Shown here one piece after another: positions 7,032-11,447 of a DNA stretch of 11,447 bases (within the stretch, counting starts at the first letter, position 1; each line of letters begins with the position of its first letter). The translations under genes were made by a program, and so were the position numbers. The notes under the pieces were generated by a model. That model was not told the DNA's origin. It saw only the letters and a list, made by a program, of their open reading frames with translations, and made no database searches. Origin of the DNA: Acholeplasmataceae bacterium (GTDB lineage Bacteria; Bacillota_I; Bacilli_A; Acholeplasmatales; Acholeplasmataceae); assembly GCA_003518475.1 (NCBI GenBank), contig DOYO01000068.1:6049-17495 (forward strand). Direction: 5' to 3'.

Positions 7032-7060
7032 AAAAATGAGCCATTGTTTGGCTCATTTTT
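7032..7060. terminator. Bidirectional intrinsic terminator between the exonuclease gene and RNase J
   Basis: A perfect 12-bp stem pairs 7032-7043 with 7049-7060 around a 5-nt loop (core GAGCCA/TGGCTC). It carries a T-run on the plus side and an equivalent run on the minus side from the A-tract at 7030-7036. It starts 3 nt after the exonuclease stop and 12 nt beyond the RNase J stop, so it serves both convergent genes. Confidence 0.9.
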
Positions 7061-7071
7061 GTTAGTTTAAT

Positions 7072-8754
7072 CTACTTCAAGTCAACAACAATCGGAATGA
7101 CCAACGGTCTTCTTTGCGTTAAATCATAAATCTTTTGGTTTAAGTGGTCAATCACCGCTTGTTTCAGGTTCAATTCATTGTACATCTTCTTGCTGAGTTC
7201 CTGTTGAGCGATTTTTTTCGCTTCATTTCCGAGTGATGCAGTGATTTCTTCATTGCCTTTCATGTAAATAAAACCTCTGGAGATGATTGTTGGTTCATTC
7301 ACTAATTTCTTAGTGTTTGAGTTGATGGATAGAACCACGGAAAATAATCCTTCTTCAGAGAGAAGTTTTCTTTCTTTAATGACATGGCTTCCGATATCGC
7401 CGATTCCGGTTCCATCGATATAAACTTCACCAGCAGTAACCTTGCCTGCCAAGCGTATGGTAGTGGCGGTTAGCGCAGCAACTTCACCATTATCCATGAT
7501 GAGGATATTTTCTGGTTTAACGCCGCAATCAATCGCTAATTCTCTATGATGCTTGAGCATTCTGTGCTCACCATGAACAGGAATGAACATTTTTGGTTTC
7601 ACTAAGCTTAGAATCATCTTCAAGTCGTTTTGACTGCCGTGCCCTGATGTGTGCGTATCAGCAAGCGGACCGTGTGTGATGACTTCGACATCGAGTCTGA
7701 ATAGCTTATTGATAGTTCTGTTGATGCCTTCTTGATTGCCTGGGATTGGAGAAGAAGAGAAGATGACCGTATCTCCAGCCATCGCTTTCACTTGGCGGTG
7801 GGAGCCGTTCGCAATTCTGCTCAATGCAGCTAACGGTTCACCCTGAGATCCAGTGACGAGAATCGTCAGTTCATGAGGTTTGAGCCTGTTGATCTGTTCA
7901 CCGGAAACGATTGTATCTCGTTGAGCTTTGATATAACCTGTTTGCATGCCCGCTTCAATTGCACGTTCCATGCTTCTACCAAAAATAGCGACTTTTCTTT
8001 TATTTAAAACGGAAGCTTCAATAATTTGTTGAATTCTATACATATTGGAAGCAAATGTAGCAATAATGATTCTTCCAGTCATTCTGGAGAATAATTCATT
8101 GATCGACTTGCCGATTTTACTGTCGGATGGAATGAGTTCATCGCGTTCCGAGTTTGTTGAGTCAGAAAGCATGCACAAGACGCCTTCACTGCCGATTGCC
8201 GCTAGTTTATCATATTCAGCCGCTGGTCCAACTGGAGTGAAATCAATTTTGAAATCTCCTGTGTGAAACAAAATGCCTTGCGGAGTCCTAAAGACAATGC
8301 CAAACATATCGGGAATCGAATGGTTCATGCGGATGAAAGACATTTCTACGTTCTTAAACGTATATTTATAATGACTCTTATATTGTTCGATTTGTGGTGG
8401 TTTGATGTCAGGATGCTCTAAAAGCTTGTATTCAATCAAGTCAATCGCGATACCAGCCGCGTAAATCTTAGGAATAATGACTTTTTTAAGTAAATAAGGG
8501 ATGCTGCCGATATGGTCTTCATGGGCATGTGTAATGAAAAGACCCACGATACGTTCCTGGTTTTCCAAGAGATAAGAAAAATCAGGAATTACATAGTCAA
8601 TACCCAATAAATGTTCGTCAGGAAAAAGAATACCAGAGTCAACAATAAAAATCTGATCTTCTATTTCATATATGTACATGTTTTTTCCAACTTCACCGAG
8701 CCCGCCTAATGCAAAAATGCCGAGTTCTCCGGTATTGAGTAATGGATTTTTCAT
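7072..8754 (-). CDS. rnjA: Ribonuclease J
   Basis: This 560-residue protein is a metallo-beta-lactamase/beta-CASP ribonuclease with 5'-3' exonuclease and endonuclease activity, central to mRNA decay and rRNA maturation in Gram-positive bacteria. The N-terminal FALGGLGEVGKN (14-25) leads to the zinc-binding HAHEDH (76-81). Further metal ligands are His145 (NHSIPD), Asp167 (HTGDFKID) and His394 (PVHGEHRML). The beta-CASP region carries TGSQGEPLAALSRIANG (301-317), SSSPIPGNQ (333-341) and HTSGHGSQNDL (368-378). The usual C-terminal dimerisation/accessory domain occupies about 450-560. Length and motifs are complete, so an active enzyme is expected. Assignment to J1 rather than J2 is not secure from sequence alone. 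SD GGAGG (8762-8766) is 7 nt from the ATG. It is divergent from the HAD gene and monocistronic. Confidence 0.94.
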   Translation of the reverse strand: MKNPLLNTGELGIFALGGLGEVGKNMYIYEIEDQIFIVDSGILFPDEHLLGIDYVIPDFSYLLENQERIVGLFITHAHEDHIGSIPYLLKKVIIPKIYAAGIAIDLIEYKLLEHPDIKPPQIEQYKSHYKYTFKNVEMSFIRMNHSIPDMFGIVFRTPQGILFHTGDFKIDFTPVGPAAEYDKLAAIGSEGVLCMLSDSTNSERDELIPSDSKIGKSINELFSRMTGRIIIATFASNMYRIQQIIEASVLNKRKVAIFGRSMERAIEAGMQTGYIKAQRDTIVSGEQINRLKPHELTILVTGSQGEPLAALSRIANGSHRQVKAMAGDTVIFSSSPIPGNQEGINRTINKLFRLDVEVITHGPLADTHTSGHGSQNDLKMILSLVKPKMFIPVHGEHRMLKHHRELAIDCGVKPENILIMDNGEVAALTATTIRLAGKVTAGEVYIDGTGIGDIGSHVIKERKLLSEEGLFSVVLSINSNTKKLVNEPTIISRGFIYMKGNEEITASLGNEAKKIAQQELSKKMYNELNLKQAVIDHLNQKIYDLTQRRPLVIPIVVDLK

Positions 8755-8761
8755 TTAAAAT

Positions 8762-8808
8762 CCTCCAGCAGCGAATATTTCATATCTATTGTATAATAAA
8801 AATGTCAA
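8762..8808 (-). promoter_or_regulatory. RNase J promoter and SD
   Basis: On the minus strand a perfect -35 TTGACA (8803-8808), an 18-nt spacer and a -10 TATGAA (8779-8784) are followed by SD GGAGG (8762-8766). Predicted start is about 8772, giving a leader near 18 nt. The -10 is imperfect (4 of 6). The nearby TACAAT is only 9 nt from the -35 and cannot pair with it. Confidence 0.5.
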
Positions 8809-8831
8809 AAATGGTAGCAGAATACATAATA

Positions 8832-8852
8832 TGCTATAATATTTTTGAGGTG
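8832..8852 (+). promoter_or_regulatory. Extended -10 promoter fused to the SD of the HAD gene
   Basis: TGCTATAAT (8832-8840) is a perfect extended -10. Six bases later comes GAGGTG (8847-8852), then ATG at 8857. No -35 is evident. The predicted start near 8847 gives a 10-nt leader that begins with the SD. This layout decides the start codon: an in-frame TTG at 8845 lies within or before the predicted 5' end, so ATG 8857 is used. Confidence 0.6.
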
Positions 8853-8856
8853 TACG

Positions 8857-9633
8857 ATGAAAACAATCATATTTTTTGACGTTGACAATACCATTTATAA
8901 TAACACATTGGGCTTAATTCCACTCCAAACGAAACGCTTATTGGAAGAACTTTCCAAGAAAGAAGACATCATCTTAGGTCTTGCTACTGGTAGAGGAATA
9001 GGCAAATTGGAAATCATCAAGGATGTACTGCCTTTTTTTACTTATAAGGTTTTGATCAATGGTTCGATTGTTTATCATCATGATGAAATTATTTACGATT
9101 ATCCGATAGATATTCATGATATCACTGAAGTTCTAGAAATTACAAAAGGAAATCACTTCAATGTCGGCATGGTCGGTGTTAATGATGAAGCTGTCAATTA
9201 TTTAGATGAACGTGTTGAACTTGGCATGCAGGAACTGCGTGCGACGACACCTAAAGTAGATCCTGATTTTTATTTGCACAACAAGATTTATCAGCTTTGG
9301 ATATTTGCAGATAGTGAAGACAGAATTGTTGATGTCGCAAAGAAAATCAATAAATTTGTTGTATATCCATGGCACAAGGGTGGAGCGGATTTCATTTATC
9401 CGATCATCAATAAATCATTCGGAATAAAAAAAGCGCTTGAACATGAAACGGATTTCCGCTTGATTTGCATAGGTGATGGAGCAAACGATATCCAAATGGT
9501 TGAAATGGCTGATATCGGAATCGCAATGGATAATACAAGATTCACCGAACTAAAAGAAAAAGCTGATCATGTTGCTCCTCATATCAAGGAAGATCAGCTC
9601 TATGACTTCTTTAAGCATTTGGGTCTAATTTAG
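8857..9633 (+). CDS. Cof-type HAD-superfamily phosphatase
   Basis: This 258-residue protein is a cytosolic phosphatase of the HAD IIB (Cof) class, which hydrolyses sugar phosphates, flavin mononucleotide or similar small phosphoesters; the substrate cannot be told from sequence. Motif I FFDVDNT (6-12) carries nucleophile Asp8 and acid/base Asp10. Motif II is LATGRG (42-47, Thr44), motif III Lys186 in IINKSFGIKKAL, and motif IV GDGANDIQM (206-214). The cap lies between motifs II and III at about residues 80-180, as expected for type IIB. The usual length is 260-290, so this is compact but complete. ATG 8857 has SD GAGG 6 nt upstream; extending to TTG 8845 would add only four residues with no SD. 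The last 23 bases overlap the 3' end of coaD on the other strand. Confidence 0.9.
   Translation: MKTIIFFDVDNTIYNNTLGLIPLQTKRLLEELSKKEDIILGLATGRGIGKLEIIKDVLPFFTYKVLINGSIVYHHDEIIYDYPIDIHDITEVLEITKGNHFNVGMVGVNDEAVNYLDERVELGMQELRATTPKVDPDFYLHNKIYQLWIFADSEDRIVDVAKKINKFVVYPWHKGGADFIYPIINKSFGIKKALEHETDFRLICIGDGANDIQMVEMADIGIAMDNTRFTELKEKADHVAPHIKEDQLYDFFKHLGLI
9557..9599 (-). terminator. Possible coaD terminator inside the HAD coding sequence
   Basis: On the minus strand, starting 11 nt after the coaD stop, an 8-bp perfect inverted repeat (AGCTGATC, 9592-9599 with 9561-9568) encloses a 23-nt loop that can form a small TCCT/AGGA hairpin. It is followed immediately by TTTT-C-TTTT (9552-9560). The plus strand has no T-run after the repeat, so it would work only on coaD transcripts. 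The long loop lowers confidence. Confidence 0.4.
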
Positions 9634-10108
9634 GACGTAGTTTATCCTGGACATCCTTAATAATCTCTTTAGGCACGTAAGGAGAAATGTCTGCATGATG
9701 CACGACAAGCTCTTTAATGGCAGAAGAGGAAACAAAGTGGTTTCTGGATGATGGGAATAAAATGATGGTTTCAATATTTCTATTTAGGTTTCGGTTAAAC
9801 TGGTATAATGCATATTCATTTTCATAATCCGGAATATTTCTTAAACCGCGGATCATTAAATCAATATCATTTTTCTGAGCGTATCTGACAACGAGATCGG
9901 TTGTGGATGTAATGACGATATTGGGTATATCCAATGTCACGCGTCTGATTTGATCAATGCGTTCTTCTGGAGTGAATGTAGGAATCTTCTTGTAGTTGTC
10001 CGCGACAACGACATGAAGCTCATCAACAAATCTTGCTGCACGCTTGATAATATCCAAATGTCCAATCGTTAGAGGGTCAAAAGTACCTGGGTAAACAGCT
10101 TTTTTCAT
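9611..10108 (-). CDS. coaD: Phosphopantetheine adenylyltransferase
   Basis: This 165-residue protein joins 4'-phosphopantetheine and ATP into dephospho-CoA, the penultimate step of coenzyme A synthesis; it is cytosolic and hexameric in characterised members. The nucleotidyltransferase motif is YPGTFDPLTIGH (6-17), with His17 of the TxGH signature. RGLRNIPDYENEYALYQFN (88-106) and FVSSSAIKEL (125-134) are the other two family blocks. The length is typical (about 160). SD GAGGT lies about 7 nt from ATG 10108. Its 3' end overlaps the convergent HAD gene by 23 bp. In B. subtilis coaD follows an rRNA methyltransferase gene (rsmD); no such neighbour is present here. Confidence 0.96.
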   Translation of the reverse strand: MKKAVYPGTFDPLTIGHLDIIKRAARFVDELHVVVADNYKKIPTFTPEERIDQIRRVTLDIPNIVITSTTDLVVRYAQKNDIDLMIRGLRNIPDYENEYALYQFNRNLNRNIETIILFPSSRNHFVSSSAIKELVVHHADISPYVPKEIIKDVQDKLRPKLDPNA

Positions 10109-10131
10109 AGTTTATACCTCATTTCAATTTT

Positions 10132-10140
10132 AGTATAACA
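10132..10140 (-). promoter_or_regulatory. Extended -10 promoter of coaD
   Basis: On the minus strand TGTTATACT is an extended -10 (TG-T-TATACT, hexamer 10132-10137). The predicted start is near 10125, giving a leader of about 17 nt before ATG 10108. The -35 is poor. On the plus strand the same bases read TATAAC (10134-10139), a weak -10 candidate for the gene at 10177. Confidence 0.55.
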
Positions 10141-10176
10141 TTAAAAATGTAAAAAAATAACAAAGGAGAAACAAAA

Positions 10177-10566
10177 ATGAATGTATATCGCAAAAGTTTA
10201 TTGGTTCAGTTTTTATTGTTTATCGTGTTTTTTATCATGGGAGCGAATGTAATCATCAATCATTACTTCAGAGAATCACTTCCTTGGCTTGGATACGTGC
10301 TTCTTGGATTGCTTGTCGCATTTGGTGTGATCGGTTATATGCTCTATAAAAAGCAGGATAACAGAGTCTGTGTCATTACGCAAAAGGAACTGAATTTGAT
10401 TCGTTACTTATTGTACAGCTATTTCTTTTTCTACATTCTGCAAATGGTTTTATCCAGTGTGGAATCGATAGATAAGATGTTATTAAATGTTTCCATCGGA
10501 ATCATTTTAATGGGTTTAGCTGCATTTGGAGCATGGGTTCAATACAAGGTTTTACGCGTTAAATAA
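10177..10566 (+). CDS. Unknown four-helix membrane protein
   Basis: I do not recognise this 129-residue protein. Four hydrophobic stretches are visible at about residues 8-28, 36-57, 73-93 and 102-123, joined by short loops, with a basic loop KKQDNR at 58-63 and a basic C-terminus (YKVLRVK). The two helical hairpins are of similar size. There is no signal-cleavage motif and no catalytic motif. SD AAAGGAG (10162-10168) is 8 nt from the ATG, strong enough to support real expression. It is divergent from coaD and followed by its own terminator, so no operon partner hints at its role. Confidence 0.75.
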   Translation: MNVYRKSLLVQFLLFIVFFIMGANVIINHYFRESLPWLGYVLLGLLVAFGVIGYMLYKKQDNRVCVITQKELNLIRYLLYSYFFFYILQMVLSSVESIDKMLLNVSIGIILMGLAAFGAWVQYKVLRVK

Positions 10567-10570
10567 CTTG

Positions 10571-10596
10571 AAGGGGATGCCTTGCATCCTTTTTTT
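10571..10596 (+). terminator. Intrinsic terminator after the four-helix membrane protein gene
   Basis: A 10-bp stem pairs 10571-10580 with 10584-10593, including two G-T pairs, around the loop CTT. A seven-T run (10590-10596) overlaps its end. It starts 4 nt after the stop codon and separates this gene from the aldo/keto reductase promoter. Confidence 0.88.
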
Positions 10597-10606
10597 GTTT
10601 AGTTTG

Positions 10607-10633
10607 TGATATAATCTAAGTATTATGAGGAGG
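10607..10633 (+). promoter_or_regulatory. Aldo/keto reductase promoter and SD
   Basis: TGATATAAT (10607-10615) is a perfect extended -10, starting only 10 nt after the preceding terminator's T-run. The predicted transcript start is near 10622. A strong SD GAGGAGG (10627-10633) stands 8 nt before ATG 10642. No convincing -35 is seen; the position where it would lie is occupied by the terminator hairpin. Confidence 0.7.
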
Positions 10634-10641
10634 ATATATAT

Positions 10642-11447
10642 ATGAAAACAGTTATGGATACATACACGCTCGCCAATGGGGCGAAAATGCCAAAAATCGG
10701 ATTTGGAACTTGGCAGATTCCAAATGGAGAGGCTGCTTACAATGCTGTCAGAATGGCGCTTAAGCATGGGTACAGGCATATCGATACCGCAGAAGGCTAT
10801 CAAAATGAAGAAAGCGTTGGAAGAGCAATCAAGGATTCGGGGATTCCAAGAAAAGACATTTGGATTACGACGAAGCTGGAATCGCATATCAAGACATATG
10901 AAGGCGCGCTTGCTGCTTTCGAAAAAAGCTTGAAAGAATTAAATGTAGACTATATTGACTTGTTCATCATTCATGCGCCTTGGCCATGGAGTGAAATAGG
11001 CAAGGATTGCAGCGAAGGCAACGTATTAGCCTACAAGGCGATGGAAAAGGTTTACAAAGAAGGAAAAGTCCGTGCAATCGGTGTTTCCAATTTCCAACCT
11101 AAGGAAATCCAAAACATATTGGATCATTGTGAAGTGTTACCTCAAGTCAATCAAATAGGTTTCTTTATTGGAAATAACCAACAAGAAACTCATGAATTCT
11201 GCAAGGCGAGAAATATCTTGATTGAAGCGTACTCTCCACTCGCAATCGGACACGCGCTGTCCAATGAAACCATTCAAAAGATGGCTTTGAAATATACGGT
11301 TTCACCTGCTCAGATCTGCATCAGATATTGTATCGAAAAAGGAACAGCACCGCTTCCTAAGTCGACGCATGAATCAAGAATCATCGAAAATACCAAGGTC
11401 GACTTTGTCATCAACAAGGAAGACATGGCCATTTTGGATGCTATCAA
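10642..11447 (+). CDS. Aldo/keto reductase (3' end cut by window)
   Basis: The first 268 residues are visible; the family is usually 270-285 long, so only the extreme C-terminus is missing. It is an NAD(P)H-dependent reductase of carbonyl compounds with a cytosolic TIM barrel. The catalytic tetrad is intact: Asp48 and Tyr53 in HIDTAEGYQNEESVG (46-60), Lys78 in ITTKL, and His111 in DLFIIHAPWP (106-115). The cofactor segments GVSNF (147-151) and PKSTHESRIIEN (239-250) are present, which favours NADPH. The common NQIEYHP motif is replaced by NQIGFFIGN (170-178), so it belongs to a side group of 2,5-diketo-gluconate reductase-like enzymes. The substrate is unknown. ATG 10642 is set by a strong SD; a later ATG (10654) has none. 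Confidence 0.92.
   Translation, partial: MKTVMDTYTLANGAKMPKIGFGTWQIPNGEAAYNAVRMALKHGYRHIDTAEGYQNEESVGRAIKDSGIPRKDIWITTKLESHIKTYEGALAAFEKSLKELNVDYIDLFIIHAPWPWSEIGKDCSEGNVLAYKAMEKVYKEGKVRAIGVSNFQPKEIQNILDHCEVLPQVNQIGFFIGNNQQETHEFCKARNILIEAYSPLAIGHALSNETIQKMALKYTVSPAQICIRYCIEKGTAPLPKSTHESRIIENTKVDFVINKEDMAILDAI

Noticed and set aside
10142..10148. A-rich -10-like sequence after TTTCAA as a promoter for the membrane protein gene.
   Set aside because: The spacer is only 14-15 nt and the hexamer is poor, so it is no better than chance in AT-rich DNA.
10552..10887. Open frame of 111 codons on the minus strand across the terminator and the start of the aldo/keto reductase gene.
   Set aside because: It overlaps a strong terminator, promoter and well-supported reductase coding sequence, with a composition unlike real proteins.

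Overview
The window looks like part of the chromosome of a low-GC Gram-positive-type bacterium (Bacillota, or a Mycoplasmatota relative such as an Acholeplasma/Izemoplasma-like lineage). DNA is AT-rich, Shine-Dalgarno (SD) sites are strong, and the gene set (rqcH, gmk-rpoZ, RNase J) is typical of Firmicutes. Every coding frame stays open with the standard code, Trp is written TGG, and UGA ends uvrC, so the UGA=Trp code of Mycoplasma/Spiroplasma is not in use. The taxon is inference. I see no rRNA, tRNA, CRISPR, IS element or phage gene.

Layout from left to right. 1-94: intrinsic terminator of rqcH, then promoter and SD of a leftward gene lying outside the window. 95-1663 (-): rqcH, ribosome quality control. 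1810-2647 (+): gmk-rpoZ operon. 2731-4263 (-): membrane-bound GGDEF diguanylate cyclase. 4475-7029 (+): uvrC translationally coupled to a DEDDh exonuclease that carries an unrecognised N-terminal domain. 7072-8754 (-): RNase J. 8857-9633 (+): Cof-type HAD phosphatase. 9611-10108 (-): coaD, whose 3' end overlaps the HAD gene. 10177-10566 (+): unknown four-helix membrane protein. 10642 to the end (+): aldo/keto reductase, cut by the window edge.

Most genes are housekeeping functions: nucleotide and coenzyme A synthesis, the RNA polymerase omega subunit, RNA decay, stalled-ribosome rescue and excision repair. They are packed as very small transcription units that change strand at nearly every boundary, with bidirectional terminators between convergent units and back-to-back promoters between divergent ones.

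I found no clearly new multi-gene system. The best leads are: (1) three genes (rqcH, uvrC, HAD) whose extended -10 box ends exactly 16 nt before the start codon, predicting 10-nt leaders that begin with the SD itself; (2) the uvrC-exonuclease coupling; (3) a possible coaD terminator embedded in the coding sequence of the opposing HAD gene; (4) an apparent Asp-to-Asn change in the UvrC nuclease domain. Three start codons (GGDEF, uvrC, HAD) are moved downstream of the longest open frame on SD evidence.
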